A stretch of DNA of 57,696 bases from Pseudomonadota bacterium (GTDB taxonomy: Bacteria > Bdellovibrionota_B > Oligoflexia > Oligoflexales > CAIYRB01), in NCBI GenBank assembly GCA_026390445.1, contig JAPLFX010000027.1, forward strand, positions 1 through 57,696. Direction: 5' to 3'. Under the pieces are notes generated by a model. It had not been told where the DNA came from. It did no database searches and saw only the letters and a list, made by a program, of their open reading frames with translations. Positions 33,680-43,628 of the stretch are shown here, one piece after another. The position numbers were made by a program, and so were the translations under genes. Numbering within the stretch: the first letter of the stretch is position 1; every line of letters starts with the position of its first letter.

Positions 33680-36600
33680 ATGACCTCCGTATTCAGTATT
33701 CGCAGCCTGATGCGGACAGCAGCCGTTGATCTTTATGCTGGGCGTCAGGTGCAGATTGCTGGTGTTTCCGAGTCCCTGTCTCAGCTGTTGCTGGTGCAGC
33801 TGGCCCTTGGCGATGGGGAGCATGCGGGTCGGCAGGTCGTGGTCGTTGTTCCTACCGCAAAGGATCTGACGCCATGGCTACACGCCATGGCTACACTTGC
33901 AGGTGCGGTATCGAAAACGGCCACCTTCAGCGCCGCAGTGCTGCCATCTATTTCACCCTATGGCAATGACCGCTTCATCAATCATCATCTGTCGCGGCGC
34001 CAGCGATTATTCGCACTAGCGCACTTGCTCTATCCAGCAGGCCCCACGGTCATCTTGACCACTGCGGTCGCTTTGGCACAGATGACACTTCACCCGCGGC
34101 TACTTCAAGGCGCCAGTTTACAGCTTAAAGCGGGCGCAGAGCTGGACCAAGATCAGCTTTTGGCGGCGCTAGACGATTTGGGTTACTTGCCAGCAGCTAG
34201 TGTAACCGAGGAGGGTACTTTTGCAGTGCGCGGCGGCATCGTCGATATCTTCCCCCCGAACCTAGAGGGTCCGATCCGCCTCGAGTTTACCTTTGATCAG
34301 CTGGCGTCGCTCCGAGCTTTCTCAGCGGTTGATCAGAAGTCTACGCGCACCCTTGGTGAAGTCCTGGTCATACCGGCTGATGAATCTCTGGTGCTCAGCC
34401 GTGAGCGTAAAGCGGACGCGCAGAAGCTGTTCAATCTGCTTCTGGAGCAACAGGTGAACCCTGCCGATCGTGATGGCATGCTGTCGCAGTTCCAGCAAGG
34501 GCTGAAATTTAGCGGTTTTGATATGCTTGCGCCGCTGTTTCGGCCCGATGCATCCCCTACCCTAGATAGTCTCGGGCCTCATGCAACGCTGCTATTTCCG
34601 CAAAGCATCGAGCGCTGCATGGAATCCTATCGCGCCTTCTATGCTGCTACAGAGCAATCACTGGAGCAAGACGTCGCACGGCATCGGCCAACGCTGCCGA
34701 TTTCCGCGCATTTCATGCAGCCCGATGATTTCCTTGCCAAGCTTCGCGCAGTGGGTTCGGTGCTGGAGTTTGGCAATCCTTTTGCGACCCCGGAGGCCTT
34801 GTTTTACCGCCTCGATGCTAAGTTAAGTCTGCCGGGGGCGCCGCTGGCCTCGTCTCCCGGCACTGAATTGTTCGACAAGTGGACCCAGGTTTTGGCTCGC
34901 TACACCGCCGAGGAAGGCGGCAAGGTCGCGATCCTAGCGCCGCATGCAGAGCAGATCGAGCGAGTTGTGAACCTGCTGCAGCACCGCGGCCTGAGCCCAG
35001 TCGTCGAGGACGGTTTAGTCGTCCGCCTGGTCCAAGGGAGGAGTGCTGCTCAGTCCTTAAGTGTTGGTCTGGGTGAACTAGCTGGACCATTATGGTTTGA
35101 AGAAGAGGGACTTCTTGTCCTGCCAGACACGGCGCTTTTTGGTCCCCGCCCGCGCAGAACCAAGCCCGCTGCGCAAAAATTGCAGAATTTTCTTAATTCC
35201 TTTGCCGACCTTAAGACCGGAGATTTGGTCGTGCACGTCCAGCATGGGATCGGGCGCTACAACGGCCTGACCAGTTTGGCTGTGGCAGGTCTAGCCAGTG
35301 ATTTTCTTCTGATTGAGTATGCTGGTGGCGACAAGGTCTACCTACCTGTCGATCGCATGAACTTGCTGCAGCGCTACAATACAGGTGGCGAGGGTGGCGC
35401 TCAACAGCTTGTCGATAGACTCGGTGGCCCCGCCTGGGAGCGGCGCAAGGCCAAGGCCAAGGGCGCCATCCACGACATGGCAGAAGAATTGCTGAAGCTA
35501 CAGGCACAGCGCGCCATTGCACCAGGTCATGTTTTTGCTCCGCCCGACGCCGCTTACCTCGAATTTGAAGCAGCATTCCCTTACGATGAAACTCCTGACC
35601 AACTTCGGGCGATCGCCGATGTTGACGCCGATCTGGTCTCGGGCAAGCCGATGGATCGACTGATTTGCGGCGACGTGGGCTTTGGCAAGACCGAAGTGGC
35701 ATTGCGAGCGGCCATGCGCACCGTGCTTGAAGGCATGCAGGTGTTGATCCTGGTCCCGACCACTGTCCTCTGCTATCAGCATTATCGGACCTTTTCCCTG
35801 CGCCTGGAGCGCCACGGCGTGCGGGTGGCGCAGGTGAACAGGTTTGTCAATGCTGTGGATACCAAGCAGGCCCTTGCCGGGCTAAGTTCTGGACAGGTGG
35901 ATATCCTTGTCGGGACGCACCGGATGCTATCAAAGGACATCAAGCCCTCTCGTCTGGGCTTGCTGGTGGTCGATGAAGAGCAACGCTTCGGGGTTAGTCA
36001 CAAAGAAAAGCTCAAAGAACTCAGGGCAGGGGCCCATGTGCTCACGCTGACTGCCACGCCGATTCCTCGGACCCTTCATATGGCTATGATAGGAATGCGC
36101 GATATATCGATTATCGCCACTCCCCCAGAGGCGCGGCTCGCGGTAAAGACTTATATTACCAAGGCCGACGACGTCCTAATCAAAGAGGCGATTGAGCACG
36201 AAGTGCGCCGGGGCGGCCAGGTCTTCTATGTGCATAATCGCGTCGAAGACATCGCTGAGGTCGGGCTGTATATCAAGAGCCTCGTGCCTTTTGCCGAAGT
36301 GCGTGTGGGTCACGGTCAAATGCCCGAGCACCAGCTTGAAAAGGTCATCGTCGATTTTATCGAGCAAAAGTTTCAGGTGCTCGTCTGCACTACGATCATC
36401 GAGTCCGGCATCGATATGCCTAATGTCAACACCCTGATCGTCAGTCATGCGCATCGCTTTGGTCTGGCGCAGCTATATCAGCTGCGAGGTCGAGTCGGTC
36501 GGGCCAACCTTCAGGCTTTTGCCTATTTCCTGACGCCTGGGCAGGAGCGGCTGTCGCCGGAAAGCTGGAAACGTTTGGAGGTGCTCGGTGCTCATCAGGA

Positions 36601-37234
36601 GCTTGGCGCAGGATTCCAAATCGCAAGCCACGACTTGGAGCTGCGCGGCGCCGGTAATTTGCTCGGTGGCGAGCAGTCTGGGTACGCAACGTCAGTCGGG
36701 CTAGAACTCTATACAGAGATGCTTGAGGACGCGATTCATGCCTTGCGCGGGGAGCAGGTTCCCGAGCGTTTTGATACCGAGATCAAGATTCCCGTGTCGG
36801 CCTTTATCGCTGCCAGCTTTGTGCCGCAGGAAGCGCAGCGCTTGCAATTGTATAAGCGTCTGTTTGCGGCCGACGGCGAAGAGGCGCTGCGTGGACTCCG
36901 GCGGGAAATAGTCGACCGCTTTGGCGAGCTGCCGCCTGAATTGGTCTTATTATTTAAAGTGGCGCGCATCAAGCAGCAGCTTAAACAGATTAACGCGATC
37001 CGTTTGACTGCTGGCAAAGGAGTCTTCGAGATACGTTGCGCACCACTTTCGGACCAGCGCATTGACCGCGTCCTAAAAGTGGTGGCCCACCAGCCGGGGC
37101 GCTACAAGTTGGCTCCCGATGGGCGCATTTTACTGTTTCATGACTTTTCGCTCCAGCCGTCGCTCGCTGAACAAGATGCCATGCTAACGGCCCTGGTGGG
37201 TCTGATAAGTCCGCTGACCGAGGCCTTCGAGTAG
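33680..37234 (+). CDS. mfd: Transcription-repair coupling factor Mfd
   Basis: Mfd (1184 aa) is a DNA translocase that pushes stalled RNA polymerase off damaged DNA and recruits UvrA. In order: a UvrB-like N-terminal part, the RNA-polymerase-interacting domain with HVQHGIGRYNGL near 518, and the RecG-like translocase with Walker A GDVGFGKT at 664-671, DEEQRFG at 765-771, TATPIPRTLHMAMIGMRD and RGRVGRANLQAFAYF. The C-terminal TRCF domain closes it. The length is complete. The ATG has only a weak GAG-type ribosome site, so expression may depend on coupling with top6A, 8 bases upstream. Confidence 0.96.
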   Translation: MTSVFSIRSLMRTAAVDLYAGRQVQIAGVSESLSQLLLVQLALGDGEHAGRQVVVVVPTAKDLTPWLHAMATLAGAVSKTATFSAAVLPSISPYGNDRFINHHLSRRQRLFALAHLLYPAGPTVILTTAVALAQMTLHPRLLQGASLQLKAGAELDQDQLLAALDDLGYLPAASVTEEGTFAVRGGIVDIFPPNLEGPIRLEFTFDQLASLRAFSAVDQKSTRTLGEVLVIPADESLVLSRERKADAQKLFNLLLEQQVNPADRDGMLSQFQQGLKFSGFDMLAPLFRPDASPTLDSLGPHATLLFPQSIERCMESYRAFYAATEQSLEQDVARHRPTLPISAHFMQPDDFLAKLRAVGSVLEFGNPFATPEALFYRLDAKLSLPGAPLASSPGTELFDKWTQVLARYTAEEGGKVAILAPHAEQIERVVNLLQHRGLSPVVEDGLVVRLVQGRSAAQSLSVGLGELAGPLWFEEEGLLVLPDTALFGPRPRRTKPAAQKLQNFLNSFADLKTGDLVVHVQHGIGRYNGLTSLAVAGLASDFLLIEYAGGDKVYLPVDRMNLLQRYNTGGEGGAQQLVDRLGGPAWERRKAKAKGAIHDMAEELLKLQAQRAIAPGHVFAPPDAAYLEFEAAFPYDETPDQLRAIADVDADLVSGKPMDRLICGDVGFGKTEVALRAAMRTVLEGMQVLILVPTTVLCYQHYRTFSLRLERHGVRVAQVNRFVNAVDTKQALAGLSSGQVDILVGTHRMLSKDIKPSRLGLLVVDEEQRFGVSHKEKLKELRAGAHVLTLTATPIPRTLHMAMIGMRDISIIATPPEARLAVKTYITKADDVLIKEAIEHEVRRGGQVFYVHNRVEDIAEVGLYIKSLVPFAEVRVGHGQMPEHQLEKVIVDFIEQKFQVLVCTTIIESGIDMPNVNTLIVSHAHRFGLAQLYQLRGRVGRANLQAFAYFLTPGQERLSPESWKRLEVLGAHQELGAGFQIASHDLELRGAGNLLGGEQSGYATSVGLELYTEMLEDAIHALRGEQVPERFDTEIKIPVSAFIAASFVPQEAQRLQLYKRLFAADGEEALRGLRREIVDRFGELPPELVLLFKVARIKQQLKQINAIRLTAGKGVFEIRCAPLSDQRIDRVLKVVAHQPGRYKLAPDGRILLFHDFSLQPSLAEQDAMLTALVGLISPLTEAFE

Positions 37235-37287
37235 GCGGGAACATGCTATCATTGAGGCATTCGATTCCTTCCGGAGGCGACGGCAGC

Positions 37288-38301
37288 ATGCGTAGATATC
37301 CGTATTTACTCGTAGGGTTGGCGTGTTTTGGCATTGGGGCGTATGCCTGGAAGGTACAGAATTTGGGGTTCTTTGCTGCTGACGAGGGCCCGGTGCCGCC
37401 GGCTCTTATTGCTCAGCCCAAAGAACTCGGCACCCCTTCGGTGGTCAAGGTCGGTGATGAGCGTATTTCCCAGGATGATATTGACTGGGAATACAACCTT
37501 CTGACCGAAGGGGTTTTTGACAAGGAAAGTCTGACTCCCATCCCCGACCTGGGACCCCATTACCATGAAGAACTCAGCGCCTTGAGGCGCTCGCTGGTGA
37601 GTACAATGATAGAGCGAAAGATGCTTTATCAGCTGGTCAAGCGTGACCATGAATTTAACGTCCTCGACCCCGCTCGCTACACATCCTGTATGACTGCATG
37701 GCAGCAGGCGCTGCAATCGGCGCCATTCCTAGACTCGCCTAAGGCCAGTCGAGACCGTCTCAAGACTCGGCTTTGCGAACGTGCCCTGGTCGACCAGTAC
37801 TTGAGTGAGCGTCTTTATTCCGGCATCGAAATCCGCCATGACGAGGTCGTCGAATATTACAAAAACTACTCGGGCGACTTCAAACTACCTGAGCGGGTCA
37901 CCATCAGGCATATCCTTTTAGGTAGTGAGCAAGAGGCCCGCAAGTGGCGCCTACAGCTGAATGCGCATAATTTTGAGACTATTGCTCGGCAGCAGTCATT
38001 GGCACCTGAGGGTGTCAGCGGAGGGCTTATCGGCCCTTTTGGCAGGGGGCGCATGCCGGCCGTCTTTGAGGTCGCCTTTCGTCTAGAGCCTGGCAGTATT
38101 AGCGAGGTGCTAAAGTCCGACTACGGCTACCACGTTGTGATGCTGGTACAGCGCCTGCCAAAGCAGCAGCTTAGCTTGGATGCTGCAAAGCCGAAGATCG
38201 CTGCGATCCTGCGCAAGCAAAAGGAAGAACAAAGCTATAGCAAATGGGTTGAAAAGGCCCTGTCGCAAACCGATATCAGCACCCAAACGGCTAACTGGTA
38301 G
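37288..38301 (+). CDS. Parvulin-type peptidyl-prolyl isomerase
   Basis: A 337-residue membrane-anchored or secreted protein. An N-terminal hydrophobic helix (5-20) is followed by a SurA-like chaperone region and one PpiC parvulin domain at about 203-293, with IRHILLGS, SLAPEGVSGGLIGPFGRG and DYGYHVVML matching the family. It would assist folding of exported proteins in the periplasm. ATG 37288 is used because GGAGG at 37272-37276 precedes it; a longer reading from 37243 lacks a ribosome site. It lies 53 bases after mfd and 73 before surA, and is paralogous to it. Confidence 0.88.
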   Translation: MRRYPYLLVGLACFGIGAYAWKVQNLGFFAADEGPVPPALIAQPKELGTPSVVKVGDERISQDDIDWEYNLLTEGVFDKESLTPIPDLGPHYHEELSALRRSLVSTMIERKMLYQLVKRDHEFNVLDPARYTSCMTAWQQALQSAPFLDSPKASRDRLKTRLCERALVDQYLSERLYSGIEIRHDEVVEYYKNYSGDFKLPERVTIRHILLGSEQEARKWRLQLNAHNFETIARQQSLAPEGVSGGLIGPFGRGRMPAVFEVAFRLEPGSISEVLKSDYGYHVVMLVQRLPKQQLSLDAAKPKIAAILRKQKEEQSYSKWVEKALSQTDISTQTANW

Positions 38302-38374
38302 GTGCGGCTATCGCCTTGCCACCGTCCTCGTTAGGCCATATCCTCAGGGTCTGATATAGCCACTGGAGGTATCG

Positions 38375-39412
38375 ATGCGGGTGCTAAGGTTTTTAGGAGC
38401 GACCTTGTTCATTTGGTCGACTGTGGCCCGAGCCCAAGTCCATGCCAAGGATGCGTCCGTGGTGCCGGGTGCGGCTGTTTCAGGTACTGCTCCCGCGGTC
38501 GCTGCTGGCGGCGAGACGCTGCTAGAGAGGGTCGCAGCCGTTGTTGACGGCCGTCCGATTCTTTATAGCGAAATCAAAACAAAAGTCGATAAGGGACCCT
38601 TGGTCGTCGTCACCGAATTTCCTCTCGATGAATCGGCTCCGGCTTTTGATCGGGCGCTTCGGGATTCGATCAATTTTGAGCTAGTTCTCGGTAAGGCCAA
38701 GGACCTCGAGATCGACGTGCGCGACGACGAAGTCGAGGCCGATATGAAGAGCTGGCTTGAGAGCCGCAACCTAGATCGTGCTGGTCTACTGGAGCATTTG
38801 GCCCAATCCGGAATGAGTTTTGCGGACTATAAGAAGGACTTTAAGGATCAAATGATCTTGCGTAAGTTCCAAGGCCGCGTGATCGCCCCATTGGTTAAGA
38901 TCACAGATAAAGACGTTGAAACCTACTATATGAAGAAGGCGGGGACATCGACCGACTTACTTGAGTTGGTGCTGCGCCAAATTTTGATCGGGGTGCCAAA
39001 CAACGCCGCTCCCGAGGTGCTTGATGCAAAGCGAAAGCTAGCGCAGGAGGTGCATCAAAAGGTGACCGACGGCACACCTTTTATTGAATCAGTAAAGATC
39101 TACTCTGATGAACCAGGTGCTCGTGAATCCGGAGGGCTGATGGCTCCGGTCAAGGCCCGGGACCTCGCGGCCAATATTCGCACCGCAGTGGAGGGTCTTG
39201 AGGTTGGCCAATTTACTCAGCCAATCAAGACATCGCTTGGCTATCATATTTTTCTTTTGCAGGAAAAGAAGTTGGCAACCAGCGATGACTACATTGCCAA
39301 AAAGAAGCAGCTGGAAATGGAGCTGCGCACCAGCGAGCTCATGGAACAGACTCGTCGCTGGATTTCGGAACAACTCCAGAAAACTAAAGTCGAGGTACTG
39401 CCAAACCCTTAA
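38375..39412 (+). CDS. surA: Periplasmic chaperone SurA
   Basis: A 345-residue periplasmic chaperone/prolyl isomerase that helps outer-membrane protein biogenesis. A signal peptide (1-20, VARA) precedes a low-complexity Ala/Val linker, then the SurA_N motif ERVAAVVDGRPILYSEI (51-67). The N-domain helices and one parvulin domain (about 199-298, ending GYHIFLLQEKK) follow. Only one PPIase domain is present, against two in E. coli SurA. GGAGG lies 9 bases before the ATG. Its stop overlaps the convergent lipoprotein gene's stop by two bases. Confidence 0.88.
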   Translation: MRVLRFLGATLFIWSTVARAQVHAKDASVVPGAAVSGTAPAVAAGGETLLERVAAVVDGRPILYSEIKTKVDKGPLVVVTEFPLDESAPAFDRALRDSINFELVLGKAKDLEIDVRDDEVEADMKSWLESRNLDRAGLLEHLAQSGMSFADYKKDFKDQMILRKFQGRVIAPLVKITDKDVETYYMKKAGTSTDLLELVLRQILIGVPNNAAPEVLDAKRKLAQEVHQKVTDGTPFIESVKIYSDEPGARESGGLMAPVKARDLAANIRTAVEGLEVGQFTQPIKTSLGYHIFLLQEKKLATSDDYIAKKKQLEMELRTSELMEQTRRWISEQLQKTKVEVLPNP

Positions 39413-40215
39413 GAACGGTTTTTGGGCAATTTAAACGGCAGGCGCTCTAAGATCTCGATGGCTAGGAAGGTCGGTTTGCCGAACAGGTCGCTCATAAAGT
39501 CGTACGTCGTGTGTGGTTTAAGTGAGTTGCCATCCAAGCCATTCAGCCTGGCGCAAATCCCGCCTTTAATCTTCTCGGCTTGAGCTTTATCCAGGGTTCT
39601 CGTGCGAATCCGCAGTTTCACGAGCTGAGCCTCAGACCCAGGCAGCGGCTGGCTTTCCAAGGCAAACATCTCCTGTGAATTACCAAAAAACGTCCAAGGA
39701 CAGACGGTCTTGAGAGGCCCCAGTCCGACCGGTTTAATCACCCGTCGCAGCTTGAATGTCACACCACTCATAAAGCTATCTCCGGTCCCCCTCTCGTAGC
39801 CTCGATGCAACTCTGCTGTGAATCCGGGGAAACCCTCCCCGGGCGACCTGTGTGGCGCTTGAAGCCGCCTCAGGGCGAGGTGCTCAGCCACCACCGTATA
39901 GACCGATTCTCCGGTCACTTCCCCATCATAAACATAGGCTTGGGTGAGGTTCTCGCCGTCTTTCCAAAGACTAACCTCAGCAATTAGGGGCCACTCCCCT
40001 TTTGCCGCCGATTCCGGAGCTTGCACCAAATAGGCTGGCTCTCGTCCAATTAAACCAAGGCGATGTTCCGACTCGAGGTCTCTCGCAACAACGGCCTCAT
40101 GCTTGGGGGCGCTACCTATGCCCTCTGGTCCACCAGTCGTGCAGCCAAGCGACGAGCAAAAAAGGGCGCTAAGCCAACAATTTACACCGGTGTATCTTTT
40201 CTTTTGGATAAGCAT
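39409..40215 (-). CDS. Putative lipoprotein (268 aa)
   Basis: An uncharacterised envelope protein. The N-terminus is basic and then hydrophobic, ending SSLGCTTGG, a near-lipobox with Cys25 as lipidation candidate. The mature domain is mostly beta-prone with a central segment rich in Gly, Arg and Pro and two further cysteines near 171 and 223. I recognise no family. It is convergent with surA and sits directly upstream of, and divergent from, the ribosomal S10 cluster; the -35 element of the rpsJ promoter candidate touches its start codon. Confidence 0.65.
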   Translation of the reverse strand: MLIQKKRYTGVNCWLSALFCSSLGCTTGGPEGIGSAPKHEAVVARDLESEHRLGLIGREPAYLVQAPESAAKGEWPLIAEVSLWKDGENLTQAYVYDGEVTGESVYTVVAEHLALRRLQAPHRSPGEGFPGFTAELHRGYERGTGDSFMSGVTFKLRRVIKPVGLGPLKTVCPWTFFGNSQEMFALESQPLPGSEAQLVKLRIRTRTLDKAQAEKIKGGICARLNGLDGNSLKPHTTYDFMSDLFGKPTFLAIEILERLPFKLPKNRS

Positions 40216-40243
40216 TGACAGTCCAGTCTGGTTGTTTTACTTA
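40215..40243 (+). promoter_or_regulatory. Putative sigma-70 promoter of the S10 cluster
   Basis: A perfect TTGACA is followed after 17 bases by TACTTA, a weak -10. It would give a leader of about 150 bases before rpsJ, long enough for the autoregulation common in ribosomal operons. Motif-based only. Confidence 0.45.
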
Positions 40244-40288
40244 CACATCCCTCAGGTAAGCCTGCAAACGCAAGCCTATGCCGAACCT

Positions 40289-40307
40289 CTGGTTTCCCAA
40301 AAACCAG
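40289..40307 (+). promoter_or_regulatory. Leader hairpin upstream of rpsJ
   Basis: CTGGTTT and AAACCAG form a perfect 7-base stem with a 5-base loop in the predicted leader, about 90 bases before the rpsJ start. In E. coli, L4 binds a leader structure of this operon; whether this hairpin has such a role cannot be told from sequence. Confidence 0.35.
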
Positions 40308-40398
40308 TATTTCTGCATACCCCCTTGCGCCATCAGTCAAATCTAGAGCATCTGTTTATAGAGTACCTTTCCGGTAACTAACTGGGAATATGGAAACT

Positions 40399-40710
<312 letters not shown>

Positions 40711-40801
40711 TTTCATCTTATTAGAGCGCGTGCATTAACCCCAGGAGCAGGCTGTGCCTTTACGGAGGCGCCTTGCTCGAACGAAGTGACAGGTTGCAGG
40801 A

Positions 40802-41479
40802 ATGACTACAGCTGGACTCATTGCCAAAAAGATCGGAATGACCAGAATGGTGGACGGCGAAGGTCAAATGACCGCCGTCACCTTGCTGCAGGTTGAGACG
40901 CAGAAGGTTACCAAGATTCTGTCCGAAGAGCGCGATGGCTACGTCGGTTTTCAGGTTGGCTATTTCGCTAAAAAAGAAAAGCACCTGAACAAGCCCGATC
41001 TAGGTCGCCTTCGCAAGGTGAATATTCAAGAAAACTACAGTCGATTCAAAGAGTTTCGCCTAGATACCGTGCCAGCCGACCTGGCGCTGGGTGCTCCTCT
41101 TGAGTTTGGCAAATTTTTCGAGGGTGTTACTTCTGTCGACGTCACAGGGATCACCAAAGGCCTCGGCTTTATGGGAGCTCATGTCCGTTGGGGCGCAGCC
41201 GTCGGACGTCGTTCCCACGGTGCCCGGGCTGGACGCCAGCCTGGATCCCTGGGAATGCGGACAACGCCAGGTCGCGTGTTTAAAGGTAAGCACCAGCCTG
41301 GTCAAGAGGGTAACACCCAGACCACGGTGCAGAATCTCCAAGTCTTGGACGTGGACCAGGCAAACAACGTGGTGGCGGTCCGTGGCTCTGTCCCCGGTCA
41401 CCGCGATGGCTTCCTCATACTGAAGCCGTCGATCAAAGCTAAAGCTCTGAAACAACCAGCCGCTGCGCCTAAGAAGTAA
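40802..41479 (+). CDS. rplC: Ribosomal protein L3
   Basis: Large-subunit assembly protein L3 (225 aa), binding 23S rRNA near the peptidyl-transferase centre. GLIAKKIGMTRM at the start and the RRSHGARAGRQPGS and GRVFKGKHQPGQEG loops are conserved. The C-terminus has a short Ala/Pro/Lys tail (about 215-225) beyond the usual end. It lies 18 bases before rplD. Confidence 0.97.
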   Translation: MTTAGLIAKKIGMTRMVDGEGQMTAVTLLQVETQKVTKILSEERDGYVGFQVGYFAKKEKHLNKPDLGRLRKVNIQENYSRFKEFRLDTVPADLALGAPLEFGKFFEGVTSVDVTGITKGLGFMGAHVRWGAAVGRRSHGARAGRQPGSLGMRTTPGRVFKGKHQPGQEGNTQTTVQNLQVLDVDQANNVVAVRGSVPGHRDGFLILKPSIKAKALKQPAAAPKK

Positions 41480-41497
41480 TACGGGAGACGGATTGAT

Positions 41498-42136
41498 ATG
41501 GAACTGCAGGTTTTTAACATTGACGGCAAAGCGATTCGCAAGATTCAAGTGCCCGATGATATATACGGCGTCGAAATGAACGGTCCTGTCCTGCATATGG
41601 TCGTGAAGGCCTATCAGGCCAATCGCCGTCAGGGTACCCACGCTACAAAAACCAAAGCTATGGTTTCTGGCGGCGGAAAGAAGCCATTCAAACAAAAGGG
41701 ATCCGGTGGTGCACGCCAAGGATCCACGCGTAACCCGCACATGCCAGGTGGCGGTGAATCCCACGGGCCTCAGCCACGTGACTATCGCCAATACACCCCA
41801 AAGAAAACCCGCCAACTGGCGTTGAAGATTGCCTTATCCGACAAGGCACGCCACGGCAAACTCTTTGTCGTCGATGATTTTGCCATCGCCAAGTACAGCA
41901 CGAAACATGTACTTAAGGTTCTCAGTAGCCTGAAAACAAAAAAGGCACTGTTAACAGACGAGCGTAAGGACGATGTCCTCTACAAGTCAGCTCGCAACAT
42001 TCATGGGGCGACTGCGGTCCTACCCTCCGAATTGAACGCAGAGTCCGTACTTCGGTATGAGAATTTGATCATCAGTGAAACCGCGTTGACAACGTTGCAA
42101 CAACGGTTCGAGGAGAACAAGCGTGAATCCGTATAA
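41498..42136 (+). CDS. rplD: Ribosomal protein L4
   Basis: L4 (212 aa) lines the peptide exit tunnel and, in E. coli, represses its own operon. The long tunnel loop (about 45-95) is recognisable from NRRQGTHATKTKAMVSGGG and KKPFKQKGSGGARQGS. Length is typical. The last 14 bases overlap rplW, implying tight coupling. Confidence 0.97.
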   Translation: MELQVFNIDGKAIRKIQVPDDIYGVEMNGPVLHMVVKAYQANRRQGTHATKTKAMVSGGGKKPFKQKGSGGARQGSTRNPHMPGGGESHGPQPRDYRQYTPKKTRQLALKIALSDKARHGKLFVVDDFAIAKYSTKHVLKVLSSLKTKKALLTDERKDDVLYKSARNIHGATAVLPSELNAESVLRYENLIISETALTTLQQRFEENKRESV

Positions 42137-42410
42137 CGTATTGGTGAAGCCGCTCCTTTCCGAAAAGAGCAACCGAGCCCGCGAAAGCGCTAATAAGTAC
42201 TCCTTCAAAGTCGACCTAAAGGCCACGAAGGGCGACGTCCGCAAGGCCATTGAGACTCTCTTTGACGTGAAGGTCTCGGCGGTGCAAACCCTGATCACCC
42301 GCGGCAAGATCAAGCGCCGCGGCAATCAAGTTGGTCATCTATCCAACACCAAGAAGGCGATTGTCACCTTGGTTGATGGCGCAAAAATTGGCCTATTTGA
42401 CGCCCTCTAA
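42123..42410 (+). CDS. rplW: Ribosomal protein L23
   Basis: L23 (95 aa) sits at the exit of the peptide tunnel and docks trigger factor and SRP. NPYNVLVKPLLSEKS and the KYSFKVDLKATKGDVRKAIE core are conserved. The start is GTG at 42123, within rplD. Confidence 0.96.
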   Translation: MNPYNVLVKPLLSEKSNRARESANKYSFKVDLKATKGDVRKAIETLFDVKVSAVQTLITRGKIKRRGNQVGHLSNTKKAIVTLVDGAKIGLFDAL

Positions 42411-42448
42411 GGGACTGATGGCGAAGCAGATTTATAAGGGACAACCAA

Positions 42449-43285
42449 ATGGCAATTAAAATATATAAACCAACCTCAGCGGGCCGCCGCGGCATGTCTG
42501 TGGTCGACTATAGTGAGCTCGACAAAGTGGAGCCACTGGCTTCCTTGCTTGCGACCAACCAGAACCATGCAGGTCGCAACAATCACGGCAGGATCACGAC
42601 GCGCCACCAAGGTGGGCAGCAGCGGCAGAAATACCGCATCATTGATTGGAAGCGCAACAAGCTGGATGTCGTCGGTATCGTTGAAACCCTCGAGTATGAT
42701 CCAAACAGAACCGCTTTTATCGCCAGGGTCCTTTACAAAGATGGCGAGCGTCGCTACATCCTTGCGCCAGATAAGCTCAAGCAGGGCATGGAGGTCATCG
42801 CATCCGCCAAGGCTGACGTCAAAGTTGGTAACGCAATGCCGCTAAAGTCGATCCCTTTTGGGACCGACATTCACAATATCGAAATGAAGCCAGGGCGCGG
42901 CGGTCAGCTCGTGCGCTCCGCTGGGACCAGCTGCCAGCTTGTCGGGCGGACCGATGGTTGGGCCCAGATTAAAATGCCCAGTGGCGAAATGCGCCGGGTC
43001 CAAGAGACATGTATGGCTACGGTAGGCTCGGTCAGCAACGCTGACCATAGCAATGTCAGTATCGGCAAAGCGGGTCGCGCACGTCATATGGGTGTACGGC
43101 CAACCATTCGCGGCGTCGCCATGAACCCAGTCGATCACCCTCATGGTGGTGGTGAAGGTAAGACCTCCGGTGGTCGTCACCCCGTGTCGCCTTGGGCTGT
43201 GCCGACAAAGGGCTACAAAACGCGTAAGAACAAGCGCACTGATAAAGATATCGTTCGTCGTCGTAATAAGAAATCTGGCGGCTGA
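42449..43285 (+). CDS. rplB: Ribosomal protein L2
   Basis: L2 (278 aa) is a universally conserved large-subunit protein needed for subunit association and peptidyl transfer. The [22 protein letters not shown] N-terminal region (here [10 protein letters not shown]) and the C-terminal [20 protein letters not shown] loop with its key histidine are present. Length is normal. Confidence 0.98.
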   Translation: MAIKIYKPTSAGRRGMSVVDYSELDKVEPLASLLATNQNHAGRNNHGRITTRHQGGQQRQKYRIIDWKRNKLDVVGIVETLEYDPNRTAFIARVLYKDGERRYILAPDKLKQGMEVIASAKADVKVGNAMPLKSIPFGTDIHNIEMKPGRGGQLVRSAGTSCQLVGRTDGWAQIKMPSGEMRRVQETCMATVGSVSNADHSNVSIGKAGRARHMGVRPTIRGVAMNPVDHPHGGGEGKTSGGRHPVSPWAVPTKGYKTRKNKRTDKDIVRRRNKKSGG

Positions 43286-43311
43286 AGATAGCGGATTTAT
43301 GGGAGGTTTCC

Positions 43312-43602
43312 TTGGCTCGTTCAATTAAAAAAGGTCCTTTTCTCGACCAGTACCTGCTCAAAAAAGCAGAGCAGTCGAAGCAAGATAAGAAGCCGATCAA
43401 GACGTGGTCACGTCGGTCGACCATTATCCCGGACTTTGTCGGCTTGACCTTTGCGGTCCACAATGGCAAGAAATTCGTCCCCGTATATGTGACTGAAAAC
43501 ATGGTAGGGCACAAGTTAGGCGAGTTCTCGCCTACACGCACCTTCATGGGTCACTCCGGAGACCGTAAGGTCAAGAAGCCCGCCGGTGGCGGCGCAGCAT
43601 AA
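43312..43602 (+). CDS. rpsS: Ribosomal protein S19
   Basis: S19 (96 aa) binds 16S rRNA in the head of the small subunit. [15 protein letters not shown] and [20 protein letters not shown] are conserved. The start is TTG at 43312, with GGGAGG five bases upstream. Confidence 0.97.
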   Translation: MARSIKKGPFLDQYLLKKAEQSKQDKKPIKTWSRRSTIIPDFVGLTFAVHNGKKFVPVYVTENMVGHKLGEFSPTRTFMGHSGDRKVKKPAGGGAA

Positions 43603-43628
43603 GTTTAAGGCAGAGAGGGACTATAGCC

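Noticed and set aside
41060-41815. Minus-strand open frame of 251 codons opposite rplC and rplD
   Set aside because: It covers two highly conserved ribosomal genes on the other strand and shows no family features.
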